Shown in pieces: positions 1-7,414 of a stretch of 64,000 bases of DNA. The translations under genes and the position numbers were made by a program. The stretch spans positions 62,001 through 126,000 of the forward strand of contig CAZYBO010000001.1 in NCBI GenBank assembly GCA_964645205.1. The letters are read 5' to 3'. The notes beneath the pieces were generated by a model. It was not told the origin of the DNA. It saw only the letters and a program-made list of their open reading frames with translations, and made no database searches. Origin of the DNA: CAZYBO01 sp964645205. GTDB taxonomy: Bacteria; Pseudomonadota; Alphaproteobacteria; Rickettsiales; SXRF01. How positions within the stretch are numbered: the stretch's first letter is position 1; each line of letters starts with the position of its first letter.

Positions 1-362
1 GTTTTTTCTTCAAAATTAAAAAATTTCTGCCACCTGTCCGTCCACCTGTCGTAGCGTTCTTTGTGGAACACTTTATTGATAAGTTTTTTGTCCTTTACGC
101 CATGCTCGAATTCATCGGCGATATACAGCGAAAGCGCTTCGTTCACGCCCAGTCCGACGCCGGTATAAATCCCGCGTTCGACCAGTTGCTCTCCGCCGGT
201 TTTTTTTCGGGTGGAGTGCAGGCCTTCATCGTCGACGATAATGATTTCTTTTTCGGGTTTCACGGCTTTTCCGGGTGCAAGAGCGGGTTGGCGGGTAAGC
301 GACGCCATCTCCACACCGGAGGCGGGGGCAATAAAGTTATTTTCTATTTTTATATCAGTCAT
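1..362 (-). CDS. Partial hypothetical membrane-associated protein
   Basis: This reading frame starts at ATG 362-360 on the minus strand and stays open to the window edge, so the C-terminus is missing (120 codons visible). It begins MTDIKIENNF, has a charged low-complexity region to about residue 55, then a glycine- and hydrophobic-rich stretch (GIYTGVGLGVNEALSLYIA) that may be a membrane segment, followed by a basic, aromatic stretch ending KFFNFEEK. The layout resembles the next gene on the same strand (473-1525), which also has a charged N-terminus followed by a segment with RGI and VGVAFAYW. The two may be paralogues. I recognise no domain. The frame has a natural start and ordinary codon use, so it is probably a real gene. 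Confidence 0.6.
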   Translation of the reverse strand, partial: MTDIKIENNFIAPASGVEMASLTRQPALAPGKAVKPEKEIIIVDDEGLHSTRKKTGGEQLVERGIYTGVGLGVNEALSLYIADEFEHGVKDKKLINKVFHKERYDRWTDRWQKFFNFEEK

Positions 363-472
363 TTAACTCTTAAAAACACCTGCTATGGTGAAAAAACAAG
401 CCGCTAACATCCCTTATTTATACCATATTGGCAACAAATCGTGTGTGAAGGTTTTGTGAAGAAAGCAGGTTT

Positions 473-1525
473 TCACATGGAAAGCGTGGTTTCCGGCTGG
501 CCGGAGCGCTGGGTGAGCGCTTCCCGGAAGCCTGCCCCGGCTAGTTTTTTGGGCGCGCACCGCCCTGTAGCGCAAAGGGCTTTGGCGGCATATGCCTGTA
601 CAATTCCCTTACCGTCCGCATCGTCTAGAACAGACATGGTCGCTGCAATCTCCGGGGCGGGTTTTACGACAGGTTGTTTTTTCCGCTTTCCTTCGAGTGC
701 GGCCATGCACTTATAGGAAATTTCGTGGAAAATGGAATAAAAGATCGTCAAGCCGAAATCGAAGCCGATGGTGCGATGCAGGAAGTCCCAGTCGTTCTGC
801 GGTTGCTTTTTGATATTCGGATCGCCTTCGAGATGTTCCAGCGTTTCGTGCATCAGCATTTTATTCGGCTTGATGCCGAGTTTTTTCATCGCCCATTTGC
901 TGACATTTCCCAGCGGATCGTACAAATATTTGATCAGCGGTTTGTTGGTCGCCGGAATGGAGGAAATCGTGATCAGCGGCGCGATAGCGATGAATCGTGA
1001 AATCATGCCGGTCTTGAAACCTTTTTTCGGTTCTTCGTCGATGGCGCGGTAAGCGGCTTCAAATTGCGGGTCGTTTTTGACCTTTTCCTCGCCGTAGATT
1101 TTCTCGTCGAGCCAACGGATCACGCCCTTCTTGACGTTCCGGTTTTCCATGACGGTCATGATAGGGATGATCGCGAAACCGCCTGCCATGATGCCCGCGA
1201 ATTTCGTGCCCCACTTCGCACCTTCGGCGGTTGCCGCGTCTGTTTTAAGAAATGGCTTGAGAATGGCTTTGAACACGCCGGAAACAGGGTTGCCGAAATA
1301 TTTTTCACCACTGGGTTTCCGTGCCGACCAATAGGCGAACGCGACGCCGACGCTGGAATTGAGCAACCAGTCTATGCCGCGATAGGTGATTTCGTTATGG
1401 ATGCGCCGTCCTGCCGAGTGAAACGGCTTTGCGGCTTCGTTCGCAGGCGCAAGCGCCTGCTCCGCCTGCACTGGAGGTGTGGGCGTGAGGGCTGAATCCA
1501 AATATTCTTTTTTTACTTCAAGCAT
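473..1525 (-). CDS. Hypothetical multi-span membrane protein (350 aa)
   Basis: The protein is of unknown function. It has a soluble N-terminus of about 45 residues rich in Ala, Pro and Glu, then hydrophobic stretches near residues 50-68, 108-125 (GIMAGGFAIIPIMTVM), 172-190 (RFIAIAPLITISSI) and 262-282 (GFDFGLTIFYSIFHEISY), separated by charged loops. It ends in a cysteine-containing tail (CATGRCAPKK). No catalytic motif is visible. It lies about 110 bp upstream of the partial gene at 1-362 in the same direction and may be its paralogue or operon partner. It is convergent with nothing and sits downstream of the groEL terminator, so it probably has its own promoter. Confidence 0.6.
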   Translation of the reverse strand: MLEVKKEYLDSALTPTPPVQAEQALAPANEAAKPFHSAGRRIHNEITYRGIDWLLNSSVGVAFAYWSARKPSGEKYFGNPVSGVFKAILKPFLKTDAATAEGAKWGTKFAGIMAGGFAIIPIMTVMENRNVKKGVIRWLDEKIYGEEKVKNDPQFEAAYRAIDEEPKKGFKTGMISRFIAIAPLITISSIPATNKPLIKYLYDPLGNVSKWAMKKLGIKPNKMLMHETLEHLEGDPNIKKQPQNDWDFLHRTIGFDFGLTIFYSIFHEISYKCMAALEGKRKKQPVVKPAPEIAATMSVLDDADGKGIVQAYAAKALCATGRCAPKKLAGAGFREALTQRSGQPETTLSM

Positions 1526-1658
1526 TTACAACAAATATCCATGGGTGGGAACACACTCCCACCTACGTACAGTATAGCATTATCCACTAGCCGTTTGTGT
1601 GAAAGTTTGATGACAAAAGCACACGAAAACCACGTAAATTAAGGAGTTTAAACCAATA

Positions 1659-1686
1659 AAAAGGGCGACCCGGAGGTCGCCCTTTT
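1659..1686 (-). terminator. Rho-independent terminator after groEL
   Basis: A 12-bp perfect stem (aaaagggcgacc / ggtcgccctttt) with a 4-base loop lies just past the groEL stop codon. On the minus strand the stem is followed by TTTATT. It would end the groES-groEL transcript. Confidence 0.85.
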
Positions 1687-1712
1687 CAGTGTCGATAGCG
1701 GTGTAGCGGGGA

Positions 1713-3371
1713 CTAGAAATCCATGTCGCCCATGCCACCCATACCGCCCATTCCACCCATGCCGCCTGCACCGCCGCCGGCTTTTTTCTCTTCCGGCAGG
1801 TCTGCGATGATGGCTTCCGTGGTGATGAGCAGGCTGGCGACCGATGCTGCATCCTGCAGCGCCGCGCGCACAACCTTGGTCGGGTCGATGATACCAGCCT
1901 TGATGAGGTCGCAATATTCAAGTTTCTGCGCATCGAAACCAAAATTGGTGTCGGTGCTTTCCAGCAACTTGCCTGCGACGACAGCGCCGTCGAGACCGGC
2001 ATTTTCCACGATCTGGCGCAAAGGCGATTGCAGTGCGCGTTTGATGATGGACACACCGGCTTTCTGATCGTCGTTTTCGACTTTCAGTTTTTCCAGCGTG
2101 CGCGACGCGTACAGCAGGGTAGACCCGCCGCCCGGCACGATGCCTTCTTCAACTGCGGCGCGGGTAGCGTGCAGCGCATCGTCAACGCGATCCTTGCGTT
2201 CCTTCACTTCCACTTCCGTGGAGCCGCCGACTTTCAGGACAGCAACTCCGCCTGCGAGTTTAGCAAGGCGTTCCTGCAATTTTTCGCGGTCGTAATCGGA
2301 AGAGGTTTCTTCGACCTGCGCGCGGATCTGCGAGCAACGCGCTTCGATGTCCTTCTTCGCGCCGGCGCCGTCTACGATGGTGGTATCGTCTTTGGTGATA
2401 ACCACTTTCTTCGCACGGCCGAGGCTCTTTACGGTAACGCTTTCCAGCTTGATGCCGAGGTCTTCGCTGATGACTTCGCCACCGGTGAGGATTGCGATGT
2501 CTTCGAGCATCGATTTACGGCGGTCGCCGAAGCCGGGAGCCTTAACGGAAGCCACTTTCAGGCCGCCGCGCAGCTTGTTGACCACGAGGGTGGCCAACGC
2601 TTCGCCTTCAACATCTTCTGCGATGATGAGGAGCGGGCGCTGCTGCTGTACGACTGCTTCAAGCAGCGGCAGCATCGGCTGGAGGCCGGAGAGCTTCTTT
2701 TCAAAAATCAGGATGTAGGGATTTTCGAGTTCTACGGTCATTTTCTCAGCGTTGGTGACGAAGTACGGCGAGAGGTAGCCGCGGTCGAACATCATGCCTT
2801 CTACGACATCAAGCTCAAATTCAATGCCTTTGGCTTCTTCCACCGTGATGACGCCTTCGCGACCCACGCGTTCCATGGCTTCTGCGATCTTTTCGCCCAC
2901 TTCTCTGTCGCCGTTGGCAGAGATGGTGGCAACCTGCGCCCATTCAGCTTTGGAGCTGACTGGCTTGCTCTTCTTTTTGATCTCAGCAACGACCGCATCG
3001 ACAGCGATGTCGATACCGCGCTTCAGATCCATCGGGTTCAGGCCGGCGGCAACAGCTTTGCTGCCTTCGGTGAAAATAGCCTGTGCGAGCACGGTAGCGG
3101 TCGTCGTGCCGTCACCTGCTTTGTCGGCGGTTTTGCTGGCGACTTCACGCAGCATCTGCGCGCCCATGTTCTGGAATTTATTCGGCAGGGTGATTTCCTT
3201 GGCTACCGAAACACCGTCCTTGGTGATGCGCGGTGCGCCATAGGGACGGTCGATAATGACGTTACGGCCACGGGGTCCGAGCGTCGCCTTCACTGCCTGT
3301 GCAAGTTTGTTCGCGCCGACGAGGATCTGCTCGCGGGCATCCGAACCGTATTTGAGTTCTTTAGATGACAT
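1713..3371 (-). CDS. groEL: 60-kDa chaperonin GroEL
   Basis: This is the GroEL chaperonin subunit, which forms the double-ring ATP-driven folding chamber capped by GroES in the cytosol. The 552 residues match the usual family length. The ATP-binding motif GDGTTTATVLAQ is at about residues 86-97, LGPRGRNV at 31-38, and the C-terminus is the typical Gly-Met repeat ending GGMGDMDF. The start ATG is preceded by AGGAG at good spacing. It lies 120 bp downstream of groES on the same strand; the spacer contains a large phrase-repeat dyad. Transcription is probably from the RpoH-like promoter upstream of groES. Confidence 0.98.
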   Translation of the reverse strand: MSSKELKYGSDAREQILVGANKLAQAVKATLGPRGRNVIIDRPYGAPRITKDGVSVAKEITLPNKFQNMGAQMLREVASKTADKAGDGTTTATVLAQAIFTEGSKAVAAGLNPMDLKRGIDIAVDAVVAEIKKKSKPVSSKAEWAQVATISANGDREVGEKIAEAMERVGREGVITVEEAKGIEFELDVVEGMMFDRGYLSPYFVTNAEKMTVELENPYILIFEKKLSGLQPMLPLLEAVVQQQRPLLIIAEDVEGEALATLVVNKLRGGLKVASVKAPGFGDRRKSMLEDIAILTGGEVISEDLGIKLESVTVKSLGRAKKVVITKDDTTIVDGAGAKKDIEARCSQIRAQVEETSSDYDREKLQERLAKLAGGVAVLKVGGSTEVEVKERKDRVDDALHATRAAVEEGIVPGGGSTLLYASRTLEKLKVENDDQKAGVSIIKRALQSPLRQIVENAGLDGAVVAGKLLESTDTNFGFDAQKLEYCDLIKAGIIDPTKVVRAALQDAASVASLLITTEAIIADLPEEKKAGGGAGGMGGMGGMGGMGDMDF

Positions 3372-3410
3372 AGTTTATCTCCTGAGTAATGATGATAGTG
3401 AAGAATGTAT

Positions 3411-3486
3411 CTATCGTGGTAATCGTGGCGCGTGGTAATCGTGGTGTTTTGCCACGATCATCACGACCATCACGATCGCCACGACC
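3411..3486. repeat. Phrase-repeat dyad in the groES-groEL spacer
   Basis: The left half contains repeated atcgtgg phrases (for example taatcgtggcg, ggtaatcgtggtg). The right half contains the same phrase inverted (gccacgatcatcacgacc). The two halves can pair into a long imperfect hairpin around the central tttt. It separates groES from groEL and would form in the operon mRNA. A similar structure with a different phrase lies between ubiE and mutM. Confidence 0.7.
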
Positions 3487-3491
3487 TTAAG

Positions 3492-3806
3492 TTATGCGGC
3501 TTTCTTCGACGACTTACCTTCTTCAATGATCCCGATCACGTCGGATTCTTTGAGTACGAGGTATTCCTTGCCGTCCAGCTTCACTTCGTTGCCCGACCAC
3601 TGGGTGAACAGTACGATGTCGCCAGCCTGCACATCCACGGGGATGCGCTTGCCGTTTTCGTCTTTCGCGCCGGGGCCGACTGCGAGCACTTTGCCCTGTT
3701 TCGGTTTTTCCTTGGCGTTGTCGGGGATGATAATCCCGCCGGCGGTTTTCTCAGCCTGTTCGATGCGTTCGACAACCAGGCGATCTGCTAACGGCTTAAT
3801 ATTCAT
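3492..3806 (-). CDS. groES: 10-kDa co-chaperonin GroES
   Basis: This is the GroES lid of the GroEL chamber. The 104-residue length is typical. It starts MNIKPLADRLVVERIE, contains the mobile-loop region TAGGIIIPDNAKEKP, and continues with QGKVLAVGPG and DIVLFTQWSGNEVKLDG, all standard family features. It is the first gene of the groES-groEL operon and is preceded by a heat-shock promoter-like sequence about 70 bp upstream. Confidence 0.98.
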   Translation of the reverse strand: MNIKPLADRLVVERIEQAEKTAGGIIIPDNAKEKPKQGKVLAVGPGAKDENGKRIPVDVQAGDIVLFTQWSGNEVKLDGKEYLVLKESDVIGIIEEGKSSKKAA

Positions 3807-3876
3807 GAATTTTCTCCATTATTGATGAGTCACAGTGAAAAGAGGTGCTTCGATATACAAAGTACCTTTGGCGTTC

Positions 3877-3906
3877 GTATATAAGCGACTTCCATGCGGT
3901 TTCAAG
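3877..3906 (-). promoter_or_regulatory. RpoH (sigma-32) type promoter for groES-groEL
   Basis: On the minus strand, CTTGAA is followed after 15 bases by CTTATATAC. This fits the alphaproteobacterial heat-shock consensus (CTTGAA, spacer, CYTATAT) closely. It lies about 70-100 bp upstream of the groES start. I see no CIRCE/HrcA inverted repeat (TTAGCACTC...GAGTGCTAA) in the region, so control is probably by the heat-shock sigma factor. Confidence 0.75.
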
Positions 3907-3987
3907 AGTGGGCGCATTTTTTTTGCATCGAAGCCGGGGCTGCTTTAATAGTATGGCGGCGCTTCCACCACAAGTAAAAAACGGGAT

Positions 3988-4629
3988 ATGCAGTTTACCC
4001 CACCCTCCCTCGATTGTCCGCTATGCCCACGTCTTGCGGCCTTTCATATGAAAAACCGCATGACGTATCCGGCGTACCATAACGCGCCGGTTCCCGCCTT
4101 CGGGACGTTGGACGCCCGGCTTCTGGTCGTCGGCCTTGCGCCCGGGCTTAAGGGGGCGAACCAGACCGGCCGCCCGTTCACCGGCGACTATGCAGGAATC
4201 GTACTATATAATGGTTTGCTGAAAGCCGGGTTTGCCAGAGGCAACTACGACGCCCGCCCCGATGACGGGCTGGAGCTGCTTGACTGCCGCATTACGAACG
4301 CCGTGCGCTGCGTCCCTCCGGAAAACAAGCCAGAGCCTGCTGAAATCACTTGCTGCAACCGTTTCCTCACACAGGAAATCGCCGCCATGCCGGGTTTGAA
4401 AACCATTCTTTCGCTCGGACTCGTCTCGCATAACGCGGTGCTGAAAGCCTTGGGCTATAAAGCCTCTCACGCCAAATTCATCCACGGCGCGGCGCATAAA
4501 CTAAAAAACGGGATCACGCTGGTAGATAGCTACCATTGCTCCCGCTACAACATCAACACCGGCAGGCTCACGGTGGCGATGTTCGACGCGGTTATGCGCG
4601 ACGTGCGCGCAACACTTGCTACCTCGTAA
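3988..4629 (+). CDS. Family 5 uracil-DNA glycosylase (UdgB-like)
   Basis: This is probably a DNA-repair enzyme that removes uracil and other deaminated bases from DNA. The 213 residues contain the family-5 signature LAPGLKGANQTGRPFTGDY at about residues 50-68 and a C-terminal motif SYHCSRYNINTGRLT at about 181-195, which carries the conserved His. Cysteines at about 10 and 13 (CPLC) together with Cys108 and Cys122/123 are placed to bind the [4Fe-4S] cluster of this family. The usual SYHPS is SYHCS here. It is monocistronic and its 3' end overlaps the convergent gene at 4619 by 11 bp. Confidence 0.88.
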   Translation: MQFTPPSLDCPLCPRLAAFHMKNRMTYPAYHNAPVPAFGTLDARLLVVGLAPGLKGANQTGRPFTGDYAGIVLYNGLLKAGFARGNYDARPDDGLELLDCRITNAVRCVPPENKPEPAEITCCNRFLTQEIAAMPGLKTILSLGLVSHNAVLKALGYKASHAKFIHGAAHKLKNGITLVDSYHCSRYNINTGRLTVAMFDAVMRDVRATLATS

Positions 4630-5152
4630 CGCCCTTAGCCTTTTCAAGTACATCCTGCGCGCCGCCGATGGTTTCGTCGATAACGCCCGATGGCGCTTCC
4701 AGCGAGCAGGTTAGCGCGTTGGAGTTTTTCTTCAGGCGGCACCAGCCTTCGCGCCCGGTGCGTTTGCAGCCAATGCCCTCCAGAACGATTTTACCCACGC
4801 CCGTAATATAGGTTTCTTCATAATCGCGGCAGGTGGCTTTCGATTTGCTCACATACGATTCGCTCGCGGTGATCTTGCCCTTGGCGCTGTAGCTTTCCCA
4901 CACGTAGGGCACTTGCGGGTTCGCCGTGCTCATCGCATAGTCGAAGATCGTTTCGCGGTAGGATTCATCGGCGCTGGAAGGCCTTGAAGAAGGATCGAAA
5001 CGCACCACCGTTTCAGGAAAGACATAAGGTGAGGCGAAATACGCGATGGCGGCAAGTATCGCGCCCACCAGCAAATGCCTGAGCGTGCGCAGGTGCGGGA
5101 GCAAAAACATGACAAGCAGGATACATACGACGCACAACCAAAATAGTTTCAT
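4619..5152 (-). CDS. Hypothetical membrane-anchored protein with Cys-rich C-terminal domain
   Basis: This 177-residue protein has two hydrophobic helices at its N-terminus (about residues 3-20 and 27-46). A predicted periplasmic domain follows that contains four cysteines, in TCRDYEETYITGVGKI, EGIGCKRTG and GWCRLKK...LTCS. The pattern of a cysteine followed by an aromatic/acidic pair and a -T--VGK- strand recalls the C-terminal domain of the 17-kDa surface antigen gene at 53273. That link is by eye only. It lies five bases after the ubiB stop on the same strand, so it is probably the last gene of a ubiE-ubiB operon. Confidence 0.6.
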   Translation of the reverse strand: MKLFWLCVVCILLVMFLLPHLRTLRHLLVGAILAAIAYFASPYVFPETVVRFDPSSRPSSADESYRETIFDYAMSTANPQVPYVWESYSAKGKITASESYVSKSKATCRDYEETYITGVGKIVLEGIGCKRTGREGWCRLKKNSNALTCSLEAPSGVIDETIGGAQDVLEKAKGVTR

Positions 5153-5157
5153 ATTGC

Positions 5158-6579
5158 CTATGCTCCTTCGGCCAGTGATTTCAGCAGTTTTTCCACCTGT
5201 GCCAATAGTGCAGGCAGCGTACTTAGTGTTTCACGCGCATGGCGCGCGGCGTGGCGCAGCTTTCCAGCCGGGCTGAATTCCTCTTCCGCCCACGTTTCGA
5301 TCATCGGCCGCGCCAGCTCCCACATATTCAGGTTCGGGTTGAGCATACGGCCTACACCTTCGGTTACCACCATCGTCTTTTGCAGTAGCAACAATTGCGG
5401 CTGCGTTTCCATCTCGAACTCGGCGGCGATCTTGAACATCTGTCCGAGCAGCTTACCCACCGAAATCTGGTCGAGCGGCCTTCCCATGATCGGCTTGGCC
5501 ACCGCCATGCATGCCTGCGTAAACGCTTCCAGCGATTTGCCAGACGGCACATAGCCCGCCGTGAAATGCACCTGCGCGACATGGCGGTAATCCTCGGTGA
5601 GGAACCCGCGCAGTATCTCCGCTATATATAAGCGCGACTTCCAGTCCAGCCGTCCCATGATCCCGAAATCGACGGCTACTAAATCGCCGTTCTTATCCAC
5701 GAACAGATTCCCAGGATGCAGGTCGGCATGGAAAAATCCGTCGCGGAACACTTGCGAAAACAGGCTCTGCGAGGCTTTTCCTAAAATCGCATCCGGCGAA
5801 TGCCCGCTCTTGCGGATCGCATCCACATCATGCAACGGAATCCCGTCTACCCATTCCATCACCATCACCCGGCGCGACGTCATCGCCCAGTCGATTGCGG
5901 GCACGCGGAACCCTGTCGGGTGCTGCTTTATATTCTCTGCAAGCTCGGTCGCTGCCGCTGCTTCAAAACGTAAATCCAACTCGAAGAACACCGATTCCTT
6001 GAGTGTTTCTACCACCTGCAGCGGCTTGAGGCGTTTGGCGTCGTGCAGCCTGTGTTCAAGAATTTCCGCGATCCAGAATAATAAATCCATGTCGCGCGCG
6101 AACGCTTTTTCAATATCCGGCCGCAGGATTTTTACCGCCACGTCGCGTCCGTCTTTCGTCACCGCGCGGTGTACTTGCGCGATGGACGCCGCCGCAACCG
6201 GCACATCGTCGAAACGTCTAAACAGTTCGCTGACCGGCGCCTGCAATTCGTCCTCAATCGTGGCGCGCGCAATGGCGACAGGGAAGGGTGGCAGCGCATC
6301 GCGCAGGCGGGATAAATCATCCGCCATTTCATCGCCGATTAAATCCGAGCGTGTGGACATCACCTGCCCAAGTTTTATGAAGGCAGGGCTTAATCGCTCC
6401 ATCGCGGACGCCAGCTTTTCCCCGCGCCGCTTGTTCGGCATGCGCCGCGCGAAACATTTTCCCAGCAGCACGGCAAACGGCGCGATCTTCAATTCCGTGA
6501 GTATGAATAAAGCATCCTCACGCGCCAGAATCAGCGCGATGCCGAGCAGCCGCTTGCTATTACGTATGCTGCGCATCAT
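5158..6579 (-). CDS. ubiB: UbiB, ABC1/ADCK family ATPase of ubiquinone synthesis
   Basis: UbiB is an atypical kinase-like ATPase needed for ubiquinone biosynthesis. The KxGQ motif occurs in FIKLGQVMSTRSD at about residues 67-79. Nucleotide-binding lysine VAVKILRP, catalytic HADLHPGNLFV and metal-binding VAVDFGIMGRL are all present. At 473 residues it is shorter than typical proteobacterial UbiB (roughly 500-550). It ends in a basic/acidic amphipathic helix (LAQVEKLLKSLAEGA) with no clear C-terminal transmembrane helices, so membrane attachment may differ. Its start overlaps the ubiE stop by 4 bp, which indicates translational coupling. Confidence 0.95.
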   Translation of the reverse strand: MMRSIRNSKRLLGIALILAREDALFILTELKIAPFAVLLGKCFARRMPNKRRGEKLASAMERLSPAFIKLGQVMSTRSDLIGDEMADDLSRLRDALPPFPVAIARATIEDELQAPVSELFRRFDDVPVAAASIAQVHRAVTKDGRDVAVKILRPDIEKAFARDMDLLFWIAEILEHRLHDAKRLKPLQVVETLKESVFFELDLRFEAAAATELAENIKQHPTGFRVPAIDWAMTSRRVMVMEWVDGIPLHDVDAIRKSGHSPDAILGKASQSLFSQVFRDGFFHADLHPGNLFVDKNGDLVAVDFGIMGRLDWKSRLYIAEILRGFLTEDYRHVAQVHFTAGYVPSGKSLEAFTQACMAVAKPIMGRPLDQISVGKLLGQMFKIAAEFEMETQPQLLLLQKTMVVTEGVGRMLNPNLNMWELARPMIETWAEEEFSPAGKLRHAARHARETLSTLPALLAQVEKLLKSLAEGA

Positions 6580-7313
6580 AAGCGGTATGCGCTGTGCAGG
6601 GCGACTACGCCCTGCGTAAGGTTTCGGTAATTCACAAGACCCAGCCCGGCTTCTTCGATCATGCGTGAAAACGCCGGTTGTTTCGGGAATTTGCGGATGC
6701 TTTCTACCAAATATTGATACGCGTCGCGGTTGCCCGTTACCATTTCGCCCACGCGCGGGATGACATTAAACGAATAGGCATCATACCATTTCTGCAGCAG
6801 CTCGCTGTTCATATGGCTAAATTCAAGGCAGAGAAAATGCCCGCCGGGTTTTAGCACGCGATGGGCTTCCTTCAGCGCCACATCTATATGAGTCACGTTG
6901 CGGATGCCGAACGCGATGGTATAGGCATCGAACGAGCTATCGGGAAAGGGAAGCACCTCGGCATTGCCGCAAATCCATTGCAGCCCTTCGGTGGCGTTGC
7001 GGTCGATGGCGCGGTTGCGTCCCTGTTCCAGCATCTGCGCGTTGATGTCGAACACGGTGACGTTGCAATCGGCGCGCTCGCGCATGCGAAACGCGATATC
7101 GCCGGTGCCTCCTGCCACATCGAGTATCCGCATCCCCGGCTTGGGATACAGTTTTGTGACCATCGTATTTTTCCACAGGCGGTGCAGGCCTGCGCTCATC
7201 AGGTCGTTCATCGTGTCATAACGCGCGGCGACGCTGTCGAAAACGCCGCGCACCAGCGAGGCTTTTTCGCTGGCGTTTACTTCTTTGAAGCCAAATGATG
7301 CTGTTTCCGTCAT
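6576..7313 (-). CDS. ubiE: UbiE, demethylmenaquinone/2-methoxy-benzoquinol methyltransferase
   Basis: UbiE is the SAM-dependent C-methyltransferase of the ubiquinone pathway. The protein begins MTETASFGFKEV at ATG 7313; the frame stays open 27 codons further upstream, but those codons read a low-complexity dyad (Arg/Asn/Leu repeats) and are unlikely to be translated. VFDSVAARYDTMNDLMS is the UbiE N-terminal signature. The SAM motif ILDVAGGTGDIAF and the second signature RVLKPGGHFLCLEFS are present, and the C-terminus reads NLTQGVVALHSAYRL. It is the first gene of ubiE-ubiB-4619 and is transcribed away from mutM. Confidence 0.97.
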   Translation of the reverse strand: MTETASFGFKEVNASEKASLVRGVFDSVAARYDTMNDLMSAGLHRLWKNTMVTKLYPKPGMRILDVAGGTGDIAFRMRERADCNVTVFDINAQMLEQGRNRAIDRNATEGLQWICGNAEVLPFPDSSFDAYTIAFGIRNVTHIDVALKEAHRVLKPGGHFLCLEFSHMNSELLQKWYDAYSFNVIPRVGEMVTGNRDAYQYLVESIRKFPKQPAFSRMIEEAGLGLVNYRNLTQGVVALHSAYRL

Positions 7314-7319
7314 GGTGTG

Positions 7320-7409
7320 CAGGTTTCGTGGGTTGCGTAAGTGCCGTAGGTTGCGTAGGTTTACCAGCATACGAAACCTGTGCAACCTGCGCAACCTACG
7401 AAACCTACA
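7320..7409. repeat. Phrase-repeat dyad between ubiE and mutM
   Basis: The left half (about 7320-7363) is built of gtttcgtgggttgcgta and ccgtaggttgcgtaggttt phrases. The right half (about 7370-7409) carries the inverted phrases acgaaacctgtgcaacc and gcgcaacctacgaaacctac. It occupies nearly the whole spacer between two divergent genes, so promoters for both must lie in or overlap it. The opposing frames remain open through it, which explains the spurious N-terminal extensions of ubiE and mutM. Confidence 0.75.
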
Positions 7410-7414
7410 AATCT

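Noticed and set aside
1571..1579. TTATCCACT as a DnaA box
   Set aside because: A single near-match far from dnaA; similar near-matches occur inside ubiB, the mutase gene and aroC, so there is no cluster.
2028..3368. 446-residue open frame antisense to groEL
   Set aside because: It mirrors groEL through codon bias; its amino-acid make-up (Phe, His, Arg rich) is unlike a real protein and groEL is certain.
3411..3486. CRISPR-like array from regularly repeated phrases
   Set aside because: Units are under 10 bp, inverted halfway, without unique spacers and with no cas genes nearby.
7295..7414. 40-codon N-terminal extension of MutM
   Set aside because: It translates the phrase-repeat dyad; MutM needs Pro as residue 2, which fixes the start at 7415.
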